From positions 186,001 to 250,000 of the forward strand of contig VFIW01000030.1 in NCBI GenBank assembly GCA_006386115.1: 64,000 nt of DNA, read 5' to 3'. This DNA is from Globisporangium splendens (Eukaryota > Oomycota > Peronosporomycetes > Pythiales > Pythiaceae). This document shows positions 9,038-22,089 of the stretch, piece by piece. The notes under the pieces were generated by a model, which made no database searches, was not told where the DNA came from, and saw only the letters and a program-made list of their open reading frames with translations. Position numbers and translations under genes: made by a program. Positions within the stretch are counted from its first letter, which is position 1; each line of letters starts with the position of its first letter.

Positions 9038-11383
9038 ATGGCGAACAAGAACATGCCGCTCGACATCGGCCTGCGCCTCGGTACACACTCGGCACCCAAA
9101 ACGTTGAGGAAGTATATATACACAGATAGAGCCTGTATGTTAATGCTGTGAGTGTGTGTGTTGATGCTCTGTGTAGACGTGCTGGACAACGAGGGCATTT
9201 GGAACACGGGTGTGATCGTGGATGTCGCGCACGACGACGAGAACGACGACGACCTGGTACGTGCAGGGAGAGCAACAGGAGGTTTTCTTTGGAAGAGCGT
9301 GGCTGCATGGACACCGTATGTGCGCTAGGATGGCGCATGCTGCATGCGCGGGAGTGCGCGTTGTGTTGGCTGGTGCGGACGCGTTCAACTCACTATTGTG
9401 TTGGTGTGCGCGTGTTTGCCTGCACCGAATCGCCAGGTGGAGATCAAGTATGACGGCTGGGGCGATGAGTTCAACGAGTGGGTCGCGGTGTCGGCCGATC
9501 GCCTCGCGCCGCTGCACATGTTTACGATCGTGAAAAAGTGCTGGGCGAAGCTCACCAAGTGGCCGTGGTGGCCAGCGTTTGTACGTATCTACACGACATT
9601 TCTTCTTGCCACATGGTTGTCTTTAGATATTGACGGATGGTGGTGGATGCGCAATGTATTGTAGGTGGTGCTCCGCGCCCCGACCAAGAGAGACGCGATC
9701 GACGCATTGGACTCGGAGACGAAGGTGTACGTCGAGTTCTTCGACTCGTTCGAAGAAGACAAGCGCTCGCGGTACGGCTGAGTACACATATTCCAACAAG
9801 GTCGTCGTTACATTTGAAAGTTGCTCATCGTGAGTGTTGTTTTGTGTGTTTGTAGCTGCTGGATGCAGAAAAAGAGTGTGGTGTCGTTTGATGACAACTT
9901 TGAAGACCGCGCGTCGAAAAACATTGGCAAGAACTTCCACAAGTTTGTGGAAGACACACAACGCGCGACCGCGAGCAGCTCGCCGCTGCTGTTTGCTGGT
10001 GCAGGCACGCTCCCGATCGAGTACTCGAGCAAACCGCCAACTTCGCTCGCGGTCCAAAAGCAGAGACTTGGTGACCAAGAATGGTACGATTCGTTCAAGG
10101 TGTTTAGCGACCGGTACCGCGTTCTGCACGGTTTCGAAGCCGCCAAGGGCGCTACACCGTCGCAATTCCCAGTCATTCAGCGCACTGGCGATGGCGAAGT
10201 CGAAATCCCCGGCGATGACGACGGCAACGGCTATGCAGGTTTGCTTTCTAATTTGTTTGTGATCAGGATGTTATCGTCTCGTTGTGCTAATTGGCTTTAT
10301 TCTTTTGTAAATGAGCAGATGGCAGCGAAGAGAAAGAGGAGCCGGAAGAGGAAGAGGCGTCGGCAGGCGAAGAAGATGAGGAGGAAGAAGCCGTCAAATC
10401 CAAGCGAAGCCGACGTAGTGCGCGCGTGCAAAAGCGGCAACTTCCGACAAGAGCAAGCACTCGACGGAACGTGGCGAAGCGTGTGAAAGGTTAATTATCC
10501 ACACTCATCTACTTCCTGTTTATTCCACCGCCTGTCTACCTTGAGATCCGTTCGTTATGGATGAAACAAGGGAGGAGGCAGGAAATGCTACCGTTTTGAA
10601 TGTGCATATCGTTGTTGATGTATTTTCTTTTGCTCTTTGTTGTTTGTGATGATGGCATGCTTGCGCTGAAAAAAAACTAAAGTTATTGAGGAACTCCTTC
10701 AGTCCACAACGCATATCAGTGACAAGCACCGTGCCCCGTCGTTCTTCACGGCGCTCAGAGGTAAGAAGCATGGCACGGGCGGTAGTACCAAGGTCTCTGG
10801 TCTCTCCACTTTACAGGCAGTGCACCAAGCGAGCTCGGAGTTGGAGCAATCTCCGGTTCTTTCCCCAGCACCGGAGCCCTGCGAGGTTCCGACACCGATC
10901 AATATTCTCGAGCTCATAGTGCCGCCGGGGTCTCTGATGTCGGAGCCGGCACCTTCGGTCTCTACGCCAGCGGAGTCTTCGAAGCCACTCACCGAGGCGT
11001 CTGCTTGGGAAGGCCAATCATCCCAGATTTTCCTGATTCCAGAAAAGACTCCACTTGTATCCATGCCTTCTCAGAAGAAAGATGTGAAGAGCATGACACC
11101 AACGAAAGCGCACCGAACGAACCAGCCTCCGTTGACGCCCTCAACTACGCTGCACCGAAGGAAATCGTCGAAGAGGAAGTCACCCAGAACGGTCTTTGCT
11201 GTTGATCAGACGGTGCGCGTTACTGCCGGTGTGAGCATTGGAGACGACTTTGCTGACGACTCAAACGAAGACGAGAGTTCTCGATTTTGGTCTGGTGGAT
11301 CACACAATGAGATCACCCGAAAGCCGTGGCAAATTCAAGATTGGTTTCTCCAGGGGCTCAAGAAAAAAGTCGGGCTCAACTGA
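9038..11383 (+). CDS. Chromo-barrel/Tudor-like + PWWP protein, paralogue A
   Basis: Spliced gene. Exons inferred from GT-AG and frame: 9038-9080, 9177-9256, 9437-9580, 9665-9771, 9856-10238, 10319 to about 10489, then about 10680-10773 and 10818-11383. The first exons build a chromo-barrel/Tudor-like fold (DVLDNEGIWN, EIKYDGWGDEFNEWV), followed directly by a PWWP-type motif (KKCWAKLTKWPWWPAFV) and a ~130-residue conserved block (MQKKSVVSFDDNF, EWYDSFKVFSDRY). An acidic E-rich stretch, a basic tail (KSKRSRRSARVQKRQ) and an S/P-rich C-terminus follow. PWWP and chromo-barrel modules usually bind methylated histone tails and DNA, so a nuclear chromatin role is inferred. The last two exons are less certain; the protein may instead stop at 10494. 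Two more copies lie downstream on the other strand. Confidence 0.75.
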
Positions 11384-11496
11384 GCTCTCTCTCTCTCTTG
11401 GACAGTGCGGTCGTGTGTGGATATTGTAGCTCACCAGTTTGAACTGACGGTGTGCCTCTGTAACTATGAGCCGCATGGTGTGCTGGTTGTTTTGCA

Positions 11497-13516
11497 TTAT
11501 TTGTTGACATCTTGGGTCATGTCTTTCTTTACCTTGTGTTTCGTCTTTCTAGGCGAAGCGGTGCGTGATTCGTCGCTTCCGATGTGATCCATCTTTGTGT
11601 ATTGCTTCGACAAAGGATGCTGAATCAGAGTCAATGGTGGCCGAGGAGAAAGATGCAATCGGTTCACCGAGTTGGCTTGCTTTGGTGCCAGGAGCGAGTG
11701 GAATTTTCCATCTCGGTAATTTTTGGGAACCACTGCGCCGATATATCGAGGCGAGATATCTGGAGCAAGTAGTGGCGATTGGTATCGCCACTGTCTCTCA
11801 CTCACAAACGGGGATTGGACGGAAGGAAATCGAGGATTCAGCTCGTTGTAGAGACGCAAAGCGATGCTTTCTTCTTCTGAGTGCTGATCGGATCGCGCGG
11901 AGCTCTGTCGGATGCTGACAAACCCGGGTGGCAGTATCAACGAGCTGGCGCGGGAACTTAGGGTCATCTCCTGGGATATTGACGGCGACACCGATTGCTT
12001 GGTTTTCTTCTCGTGTCCAAAAAGTCAGAAACTGACTTGGATATCACATCCACGCCACGCAAGGTTTCCCAAGATGGCTGGAACCCCGTCCAGTGAGTGC
12101 CAACCAAGCCTGAGAAGTACACTTTCTTATCTCTCGCACCAACGAAGAACTCACACAAAATCCCTGACCATGACACAAAACCACCTCGATCAGCAACAGT
12201 AAAAAATTGAAAATTAACAATTGCAACTTACCGCTTACTTGTCGTGCATGCAGACTTCGGTTGAGCCGATTCAAGATCTCTGACGCAGTCAGCTTCATGT
12301 GATACAACTGAGGAACAATGGCATCTTTGTCAAAGCCACGCGCAGAGAGCGAATCTTCGAACAGAGATTGAGACTCGAGATTCAGATGCACAAGCGAGAC
12401 AGTTGGTTTTTCGTCTGTTTCTTCATCAAATCCATCAGCAAGTCGTTCATCATCTCCTTCATCAGCTACACCAGTATTCTCATCACTCTCGACCACCCCA
12501 TCTCTTTCTGTTTTGAACAAGAACAAATCGCACTTGGACAAAACATCGCTGCTGAGGAGGGAGAAGGGTCGCTTGTAAAAGCTCCTTGCGTAGTGCTTGT
12601 CCGAGACATTATCGCGGACCGCTTCAGGATTTTTCCGCGAGCTTCGATGCTTGTAGCGCCATAAAGTGAGAAACTTACAATTACGGTGCGGCTCAACGTA
12701 CTTTTGGAGGCAAAAGCTTTTTGACTGGGAATCACGGGCAACTTCTTCCTCATCGTCGTCTACTTCTTCCCACTCGTGCCGATGAACAGCAACGCGCGGT
12801 CGCTCCATTTCACGGCAAAATTCCTTCAAAAAATACAGAAATGTAGAGGTTGGCAAGCTACGAAACACATAGGAGCAGGCACGTGCATTTTGTTGTACCT
12901 GGAGCTGGTTCAATGTCATGTTTTCCACGCGGAAGCCTACTCGGCGGACTGCGATGACCTCGTTCTCAAGTGACGCAGCCGAAGACCATTCGGTAAATTC
13001 CTCCAAGATGATCTGTGAGGTTACTCGCTATTGCGATGAAGTATGAAAGTCAAGCAAATTAATCACTCCTCCATATTGCACAAATGTTTAGGCAAAGGAC
13101 ACAAAAGACGACAAACCATCAAGTGCCTCGGCTTGATATGCGAGGACGCACTTGTAGAATACCACATGCTCGGTTGGCTGCAATATCCAGTCAAAGTGAT
13201 TAGATGCTGGGCTCCACAAATGTTTGCGTGCTGATTTTCGTATGCCGACGTACCCATTTGGACTGAGCAGAATCGTGTCTGGGATTTGCAGCTTCATGCT
13301 CTTGCTGTACCCTCCACTGATGCCTCCAATCGCCTGGAAGAGTGTGACCCATTCGTGGCCCAGGTCTCGCAGCCCATACTTTTCCAAGGTTCGCTCTGCG
13401 AATGGCGAAATCTCCAACGGTTGCACCAGTGGTGGTTGGCGCACTGCATAGAGCGGCAATCGCTGGAAGCAATTCGAGGCCACGTTGCGTGCACCACCGG
13501 GTTCTTCTTCCGCCAT
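11497..13516 (-). CDS. Unrecognised multi-exon protein, or 3' part of paralogue B
   Basis: A run of coding-looking exons converging with paralogue A. Exon 13516 to about 13120 starts MAEEEPGGARNVASN and includes LGHEWVTLFQAIGG, SPNGYVGIRKSARKHL and FDWILQPTEHVVFYKCVLAY. The next exon starts near 13019 (EEFTEWSSAASLENEVIAVR) and runs through an acidic stretch to LTASEILNRLNRSLHARQ near 12250. A last frame (about 12010-11497) is S/P-rich with SPRYIGAVVPKNYRDGKFHS. Intron signals between exons are present but not certain. I recognise no family. It either starts at the 13516 ATG as its own gene or continues paralogue B. Confidence 0.5.
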
Positions 13517-13780
13517 GAAGCTAGAAACCGATTGCACCGCCGAATAAGCTCGCCTTGATGTTCACATTGACAATTTGCTTCCACATGTGTATCTATTTCC
13601 GCTGATCCACGTAGCGCAATAAAAATAAAAGTGGTCTAATGTGGAATCCACAACAAAATCAAGGCGATACTGATGACAAGGAAATCCGTCAGTGTATCCA
13701 ACGTTCTGCGCAGCAATAAATAACACACGGCATTCACACTTACTCAACGATGAAAGGGCTCACCTACGCTCCCTTTTGCT

Positions 13781-16700
13781 CTACGTATCCTGTGAGCTTC
13801 GCACGCAAACCTTCTTCTTGAACCAGCTATTCAGCGAAAAATCACTTGAGCTATGCGCAGATCCCAGGACAACCGATGGCAAAGGCATTCCAGACACTGG
13901 CAGCGTTCCTGCATCACTGATTCGCAGCATTGAATGCGAGATTGCACCACTCGGATCAAAACTTGGGAGCTCAATTTCAGAAACAGACAAAGGACCGGCA
14001 TGCTGCAATTCCGCGAACTTCTTCGGGGCTCGAACAAGAAGACTAGGTTGATCCATCTCTTGGAATGCTCGGGTTTTCCGCTGAACAGCTAAGGCTGAAT
14101 CCACTGAAGTTTCCATTTCGAAAGAAAAAGTAAAAAACCGAGCATTTCAAGAATCAGTATCAGTTGAAGACATCACTGATCTCTGATAGAAAGCCCTATA
14201 ACTCACCTCGCGTGCCAGCTCTCATCATGCAGAAAGGTCGACGAACTCGTGGAATGATTTCTTCTTCATCCTCCGCGGGAACCTTCATCTCCTCATTATC
14301 CGATTCTTCTTCAGAGCTATTTGGCTGCGGCTTTTTCGTGGCTACTTTTCGCAGTGTCCTCGAGACTGCCAAGGCAAACTCGCTCAGATTTGGACCAGGA
14401 ATTGGGCTGTGTGGCTTGAAAGAACGACCTATCGTGACAAAGTAAGAATGATCGTTAAAACCACTGCCTGCCCCCTTTGCAGAAGCACGGTGAAAGAAAC
14501 AATCATACTTGTTCGAGACCCATTTGACAAACTCCGCCGGATTTCTCGCTCTGGAGGGTTCCTTGAACTCGCATTCAACGACCGTGCTGGTGCATCTATT
14601 TCACATCCAACAATGGAACCGTCAACAGCAGAAGCAGTTTGATGTGATGATCAAAGAAAACGTACCATATAGAATTTTGGTGCGCCTTGAATGCCATGTA
14701 GCTCGCCTCATAGCAATTTCTTTGTTTTTCTTCTCTTCTTCATCCTCTGCGTCCAAGGCTGCTTGTGCTTGTTCCAGCCTCATATCCATCAACGACTTTG
14801 GAGGCGTACGCTTTGGTTTCGGTCTGCTGGATGAAGATGTCGTCTTTTTCGATTCCGTCGGGCTTGTTGTCGTAGTAGGTTTTTGCGTCTTGATAACACC
14901 AGTCGTGGCAGACCCCGCGACTTTGTTTTTATGTGAATGCCGACTCTCATGAATACGTTTTCCTGGGTTCATCAACCGTTAGCAATATTGTCAAGCAATG
15001 CGTTTTCAATATGAGACAGCATTTGAATAGCGAACCTTTCGTTGGTGATGCCGATTCAGCACTCCATACTTCTTCTCTATTCACGTCAACATCTTCAAAG
15101 CATGCCCATTCGTGCCACATCAGCATATAAGTACGTTGTCCAGCTCCAAAAATGACTCGTATGCTGAACTTACCGAGAATTGAGATCGGAGAACCAACAA
15201 CAGGAAACTCCTCCGAATGTTCTTCAGTTGTAACCCCGAAGTCGTCACGCTCTGAGTCACTTAATTCATTCTGGCCATTGGTACGAAGAATCGAATCTAC
15301 AGCAAAGAAAAAAAGAATCAGTCATGCCACGAGAAGAGGACTCAAGCAATGAGCTATATAGCAAATTACCGGTGGTTGCCTTGGGCTCTGTCTTCACGTG
15401 GTCCACTGCATCTTGAAAGCTGGTCAGCCACAAATTGCGCGAGGAGCTTGGTCGTTTCAAGCCATTGGCTTTTGCTCTAGCGTCCTCTCGCTCTTTAGCC
15501 GCAATCTCTCGAGTTGCCGCCCGTGGTTTGTGGAGTTTGTCAGAAACATTGACACCACGGCTAGTGCCATCGCCATCATCACCATCACTTCCACTACTGG
15601 AATCAGAATCGTCTTCGCTCGAGCTAGAACTGCTTTCTTTCTTTCTTGTTTGCGTCTTGGGCGTTGTTGAAACTCTAGCTCGTTTTGTCTTCCCTTCCCG
15701 CTTGGCAAGTTCTTCATCGTCATCTTCCACAATAATTTCATTGTTTATCACCATCACCGTTGGAAGTATGTCGTTCACAGCATTGACCATACGAGGTGAG
15801 TTTTGGTGTGAATTCGAGAAGCTTTTTGGTGCTGAGCGTGGCGACTTTTGTCTTGGAGTGCCTGTTTACATGCAAAAGCATTCACCAACACAAGCATGAG
15901 ATTTGATGATATGTAAACAGCGCCAATGGTTTCGAGACACACCTGGATGCTTTGTTTTCAAGGGAGTTCTCAATAGCTTTGCTTCTCGGTCTTTTGCTTT
16001 TACCTCAACATCTTCGCAAACATCAACGCTGACTGCGATGGTAGGACTATGTTCCTCACCGATATGATTCGTGTGGCTGCCGTGCATATTGCTGTGTCGT
16101 TCGCGATTGTTTGCAAAAAGTTTGAGCCACATTTGGTTTCCCATCCTCTTTTTCGTCTTTTTCACTGGAACCGTCAAACTCGACTCGTGTTGTTTCGGCA
16201 ATGATCCTTCTACGAACGTCGGGAACTTTGTCGTCGCCGTGGATTTGAGCAGATGTTTGAGAGAAAACTCGAAGTCTGCCCCAGTCGTTTTTTTCCGCAG
16301 TTGGTCAAAATGCTGGTCGAACGGCAACACATATTTCTTTTTCACCCATGTCCTGTAAGCAAGTGTCCTTCAAGTGAGCCAACAAAACTCTACAGAATTT
16401 CGAGGGGCTTCATATATAGCCACTTCACTTTGCTTGCGTGAGTGGCGTACCTGCAACGATCCGCAAAATTTCTGTGGTCCATAAAGTCAATAAACAGCTT
16501 GTTGACTTTGCGCAAATTTCGCGCGCCTTCAGCGGTGCCCGGAGTTCGGACTGTGAGCTGTGGTTCACAAATAGCATTGTGTTAGACGCGCAACACGAAA
16601 ACTTTCAAAGATGGCAGGAAAATGGCACGCTTCGCACCACAGCAGGCCAGAGCGGCCAGTTCAGGTACTTTGCCCAGCACTTGACCGTCCACGTGTACGT

Positions 16701-17393
16701 GTGGTACGGAGCCACACGTCGACTGTTCAACGACACAATCTCATTGTATTCATCCCCCCACCCGTCGTACCGGACTTCCACCTGTCCGGCAACACAAGAC
16801 GTTGAACGTACCAGCAACTTCAGCACACTATCGTATTTCACACATATACATGAAAGCGACAGAGCATTGAGGACTGCCGCACGTACCGAATCGGGCGTCG
16901 GGATGCTCAGCACCTGCGCCACGTTCCACACGCCAACGTAATCCAACACATCTACCGAGTCACACCACGAGGCAGATAAACAAACACACGCATCAACGAC
17001 GTTAGCAATTAATACGATATCCACCAAATCATCCATTCATTCAGCTTCAACATAGTCAATGAGAGAAAAATATCCAAACGTGCCAAGCCAGTCGCCAATG
17101 GTGAGCGTGATTTGCAGCACGCGCGCCGATGGCGTTGTCGCTGTACCACCAGCAGACGCACGAGAGGACGAAGACGAGCTCCCAGCAGAAAGCGGTCTCG
17201 GCACCAGAGCCATGCCGCTGTTGCACGTGGACAGCGGTCGCTTCTTGGTGCGAGACGGCTGGCGCTCGGTCTCGTCGCTGGGCTCCACCTTCACGGCGTG
17301 GACGACAGGCGGCGGTACCCACTCGGCGTCGTCACTAGACTCGTCCACCTGCATCTTGTGCTCCACGTCGTCGTCGTCGATGCGCCGCGGCAT
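13781..17393 (-). CDS. Chromo-barrel/Tudor-like + PWWP protein, paralogue B
   Basis: Starts MPRRIDDDDVEHKMQ at 17393. Exon 1 ends after TIGDWL at 17084, followed by an intron that best fits a GC-AG pair (17083-16952). Exon 2 gives DVLDYVGVWNVAQV; the next gives VEVRYDGWGDEYNEIV and the PWWP-type motif VKCWAKYLNWPLWPAVV (about 16795-16640). Then come VNKLFIDFMDHRNF (about 16500) and the block WVKKKYVLPFDQHF ... NNRERHSNMHG (16345-16080). Further downstream are low-complexity charged exons: SPRMVNAV with a serine-rich acidic tract (15790-15370), a K/T/P-rich exon (14975-14650), SNSEEESDNEE-type acidic exons (14430-14200) and 14116-13781. Exon order matches paralogue C. Predicted nuclear chromatin reader. 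The 3' end is uncertain. Confidence 0.68.
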
Positions 17394-18249
17394 CGTCTCG
17401 TTCAGAGGGAAGAAGAAAGCTTTGGATATGGAAATGCTGCATTCGCTGCCTTTCACTCGGCTCGCAGACTCAGAAAAATGTCTACGTATGCATTTATACA
17501 GATGATCGATTTTCGTCAGTAAGCAGAAAGATGCATTAATGGAATCTTGGAAGAGATAACCGCATTATATTACAAAGATTTTCAATTAGGGGAGATCTTC
17601 AACGGCATGATATTGTGGGGTTTTTGAGGAGCCAACTGCCGATGTTTGGCTCCTCTTTAGAGTGGACCACATCATTTCCGGCACACCTCACGATGTAGCC
17701 ATTTTGTCAAGAGCGTCGGGCAGAACTTCACCATGACTCATGGAGTGCCGTTGCGCTATCCAAAGGCGCGCGATGCTGTGAATGACACGATAAAATTGTC
17801 AAAACCAGTTAAGACGTGACATTTCATGGTTGCAGATCGGCCGGTAGGTCAGCAAACGAGTAGACGAACAGTCGTGAGTGCAGCCGTTTGATACTCGAGC
17901 CACCGCGGAGCACATTGTAGAGCCATGCAGGTGTCGCTCTCCCATTTTCTCTCATCGCATGGAGCGTGAGGCTGTGGGTCGCGTGCGATACGGTGAGTGG
18001 CTACGTGCTCTCAAACATGAGTTTTCGAACTGTTTATGCGTCGATGCACGTGTAGACAATGCTATGAGCCTGAAGTATTTGTCGTGGGGATTGAGCAAAC
18101 GGTCGCATCCAAATAACACTCTTCAGCTGTGTACAAATCCATATGCTGTCATTACAATGTTACATGGATGAACACACACACACACACTACTTTTCACGTC
18201 ATAACAGTTTCTTCAACCGGGAACTCGGAGAAAATCCTGCACTGGAGCT
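17394..18249. other. Intergenic between paralogue B and the decayed copy
   Basis: No supported gene. A plus-strand open stretch at 17878-18171 (97 residues) has no recognisable motif and no paralogue. A short CA repeat lies at 18171-18187. The region upstream of 17393 should hold the paralogue B promoter. Confidence 0.5.
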
Positions 18250-18690
18250 AATCACAGTCGTTCTCGCAGCACACATCGTAGCGGAAGCATCCAAATCCTC
18301 CACTCGTAGCATCGAATGAGCCAACGCGTCGCCTCAGAAACAAGTTCAATAGAGACAGAAAAAACTCTATCTTGCGTTCTCGCAACTCGCTGAGATACTT
18401 GATTGTATACACGTTTGAACCTTCGATGCACTCGTACCCATGCATCTGTGCATGCTGCTCGCGATTGTTCGCGAGATTGCGATCCCACATTCTTCGCTTC
18501 ATCGCCTTGCTGGCGCTCCTGACAGTGTCCGCGCAGTCGGACTCGAGCTGTCGAGGGAGCGAACCGCGGACGAAGGTCGGCTAGCTCATTTGCGAACTTC
18601 AATTCAGTACAAGTAGCAGTGCCAAGGTTACACTTACCAGCGCTGGCCACCACGGCCAGTTTAGATATTTAGCCCAGCATTTCTCGGTCC
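18250..18690 (-). pseudogene. Decayed PWWP paralogue (fourth copy)
   Basis: On the minus strand near 18685-18635 the sequence encodes EKCWAKYLNWPWWPALV, the PWWP-type motif of the cluster, but the chromo-like exons upstream are gone. After a gap, 18590-18250 encodes FVRGSLPRQLESD, then ASKAMKRRMWDRNLANNREQ and HAQMHG in frames that change between pieces. This is the counterpart of the NNRERHSNMHG block in paralogue B. It is therefore a truncated, frameshifted duplicate. Confidence 0.72.
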
Positions 18691-19384
18691 AGCTGTGAGA
18701 CTCTTTTGCTTGTCAACGCTTTTCCCACATGCCTGACACTGATCTGTTGCTGGTCCCACACAAGTACAATCACTTAACTGTGAGACATCGACGGCTATTG
18801 ATACAGCACTCGTGGTTTCGTGTTGCTGAGCTGAATCTCAAATTGGTGTCGTACCCTAAAAAATAGAACGTCACCCCTCGGGGTCATCGTGCTGTCTGGT
18901 TCTCGTGGCTGTCGAAGTTGCCTCGAACTGCTTTGATGAGTTTTTTTTTCTGTTCCGTTGACTTCGGCATTCTTTCTACTCGGTTTGACGATCGAAGCGG
19001 AGTACACCTCGAAGAAGCTATTGCTTGTACTCATTTCAGGTGCGATGCTTTGCATTTCTGTGTGCTTCGGTGTGACCTGCTGGAAAACATGGACGAGACA
19101 CTCATCGAATACGGATAGCAATGACTCACACATGGATGCATGCGACGAGAGAGAAGAAAAACTCCATACTTGTATGATCTGTACAGCAAAATGCCCATTG
19201 TCGATTTTTGTGGCTTCCTGCTCTATCACCAGAGACCCGCGTCTATCGGAAAGGCATGCTCTTCTTCAGCACATTGGCTATTGAAAAGCCCTCGCTCGAA
19301 CTGAAAACGGCACCGTTCTTTGCTGATGGCCAATGCAACACTGCAAACAACCAATAGGAAACCCAGCACAATGTCGTCAGTAAT
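18691..19384 (-). other. Gap with a possible last exon of paralogue C
   Basis: An open minus-strand stretch (about 19229-18795, 144 residues) includes STSNSFFEVYSASIVKPSRK and ends RPRVLYQ-like. It may be a 3' exon of paralogue C or non-coding. No family recognised. Confidence 0.3.
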
Positions 19385-22089
19385 TCATCCATGGTCACAA
19401 CACATAAAGATAGAAAGGCATTGCCACGGAAGCCAACCTGAGAGTGACATCGGGTACTTCAATGGCGGGTTCATTTCATGAGCGTCATTGAACATATTAG
19501 GGGCTGCGATCCGCATTAATGGCCGATCCTGCTCCTCCTCACCAATGTCAGTATAAGTGACTGCAACAAAAACACATTGACAAGTAAGAAATGAAGTGCC
19601 CAAGGAAGAAAAAGACGCAAGTAATGCAAAGCGTACCGAAAGAGCCCACTCGCATCTTGGAAGCCCGACCACCAGTGGAGAAGCGAGCCCGCGAACTCAT
19701 ATCGTTGGCAGCAGCGCCTTTTTCTTCCTCTTCCACACTGCGGGGGTTAACAAACAGCCCGTTCCACGGCTTTAGACTCTCCACAATGACGGCAGGAGCT
19801 TGTGCAGGGGTAACTTCAGGTACATCTTGATGGAAATCAAACGAGTTGTCGTTCGGTATCGATTCTTCTTCAGCCACTGGAATGCATCACATCGACTTAG
19901 AATGACGCACGAGTGCGCTAACGTTGCTGTGCCAGTCAGGTACTTTACCACTTACATGGTGGCTGCGAGCTTTGAGTACCCGCTTGCGTGTTGATCTCTG
20001 TGTTCTCGTTCCTGACTGACCGCTTTTTCTCTTTGGTAAGTTCTCGAATCTCCATGGGCTCCTTAACAACCGTGTTCCGAGCATGCTTGCTTTCTTTCGC
20101 TGCCTTTTGACTTGGAGGGATACTGCTGACAGCGTTCATGACGCGAGGTGGCTTCGGCACGACCACAGTCACTTAGAGTAGTGCAAACCACCAGCAAAGG
20201 CATTCGGTTAACACTGATTCATGCGAGCTCTCAAAAACGACAGGCAGAACTCTTCCTTACCTTTGACTCTTGCTTTACTTTTTGGTCTAGATGTCGTCGC
20301 GGAACCATCGCTTTCGGCGCCATCTTCATCCAGCGTAGCAGGTGCGGTCTTGGCTTGTTTCCGATTGAGCAGGAATTCACTATTCTCGTCGTCTCGATCA
20401 TGCTCGTGATTTGCAATTGCTTTTGATCCCTTGTTTGATAATGTTGCCTTAGGACGAGCCGCAATCTTCTCACTAGCAATCTGTTCCGTTTTCACGACTT
20501 TCAGCGCCTTGCGAGCTGGTGCCGGTGAAACTGAAGTTGATGGCTTCTCTCGCCTGATCTCATGACGCTCTTCATCCGGCAACTCTCTCGCTGTTCGCGA
20601 TCTCTTGCGTCCCGTCTTGACGACCACACTTTTCTTTACAGGCACTTGCTCCTTTGCAGGCTTTGCCTTCGTAGCGCGCAGCTCGCCAAAGTATGGACCT
20701 CCGCCGTTATCTGAAGCGTCATCATCACTGTCATCATCTTCGTCCTCGACTGGCTCAGCCGTTAACGCTTTTCCCTTTCTCGTCACGGGCGTCGGCTTCG
20801 CAGCTACTTCGTTCAGCACTAGTGCCACGGTTTTCGCCTTGGCTGCAGCCGCACGTTTACCTGTTGATTGTTTATCAGCGACATTGAGTACGAACAGCGG
20901 GTGCAACATTTTAATCAGTATGATCACATGCATCTGGTGAAAACTATGCTGCATGCAGTACCTTTTGTATACACACCAAGTTTGGGAGAAGGTTCCTCCT
21001 CGACTTCTTCGACAGGCTCGCTCTTTTTCACTTTGGCACCTTTCTTTGTTGTTGATTTGGTCACCATGGGCTCTTCATTGCCTCCGTGCATCTGGAAATG
21101 CATCTCGCGGTTTTTCACAAACCCTTCCAGCCATTTCTCCCGGCCCACGACGTCCTTTTTGACGTCGATCGATGGCGCGGCGCGATTTTCGAACTGCTTT
21201 GGGAGCGTCCCTTTGCCGAATCTCGGCAGCAACACGCCAGCAGTCGACTGGAAGACGTGGTTAAGCGAGAACTCAAAGTCGCGGTCGGTCGAGCCCTTGC
21301 AGTTTTCCTCAAAGTTGTGATCAAACGACCTCACGTCTTTCTTTTTCACCCAAAACCTGGCAACGCATGAACAATAAAAAACGTCAGCACTATACGTAGC
21401 GTCAGATAAGTAGGGTGGAGACGCGTACGTGAATTGCTTCTTGTCCAGAAAATTGACAAAGAGCTTATCGACTGTCTGCAGATTCGCGATCCCATCGTCG
21501 TTCCCTGGCACACGGATGGTCGCCTAATGCACAAGACAAAACGTAAACAAGCAAGCATTATGAGTATGGTTCCTTGCACCATACACAAGTCGATACAACG
21601 CAGCACACAGCAGCCATACCACGCCAGGCCACCAGGGCCAATTGAGGTACTTTGCCCAGCACTTGACTGACGACGTGTACGTGTGGAACGGCGCGATGCG
21701 GCCACTCTGGAACGGCACAGCTTCGTCAAACTCGGGTCCCCATCCCTCGTAGCGCACAGTCACCTAAAGGCATCAAATTTCCTATAAGTGCCATCGTCCG
21801 TAACGTCAAATATCGCGATACCAATGCGCATACGCACCTTGCCCTTGGACGGAATGCTGCGCACTTGCGCCACGTTCCACACCCCCACGTCGTCCAACAC
21901 GTCTATCGTCATATTACAACAACGCCACTCAGAGCATGAGCATAGCTATCCACCTTCATACTTATTCCCACATAGTGTAGCGGATTGCGCACCGATCCAG
22001 TCCCCGACTTGCAGCGACACCACATTGCTCGACGTCGTGCGCGCACCGGCGCTGCCGCTCGGAGCCTCCATGCGCCGTCGGCAGTCCAT
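19385..22089 (-). CDS. Chromo-barrel/Tudor-like + PWWP protein, paralogue C
   Basis: Minus-strand multi-exon gene. First visible exon has MDCRRRMEAPSGSAG and ends VSLQVGDWI; an AG just upstream (near 22130) means an earlier exon is possible. Next are DVLDDVGVWNVAQV (about 21905-21840), VTVRYEGWGPEFDEAV with the PWWP-type motif VKCWAKYLNWPWWPGVV (21767-21620), VDKLFVNFLDKKQF (about 21470), the block WVKKKDVRSFDHNFEE ... FVKNREMHFQMHGG (21355-21000), a K/E/D-rich exon (20860-20260), PKPPRVMNAVSSIPP with a basic tail (20160-19950), an acidic exon starting VAEEESIPND (19880-19635) and YTDIGEEEQDRPL (19560-19385). Closest relative in the window is paralogue B. Inferred histone/DNA-binding nuclear protein. 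Confidence 0.7.

Noticed and set aside
12044..12230. Coding continuation through the hydrophobic stretch near 12200 as a membrane helix
   Set aside because: The stretch begins at a good GT donor (CAAGTAAGC) and is more likely intronic.
17878..18171. 97-residue plus-strand frame as a gene
   Set aside because: No motif, no paralogue, no splice support and it ends in a CA repeat.
18171..18187. CA repeat as a structured element
   Set aside because: Simple microsatellite of short length.
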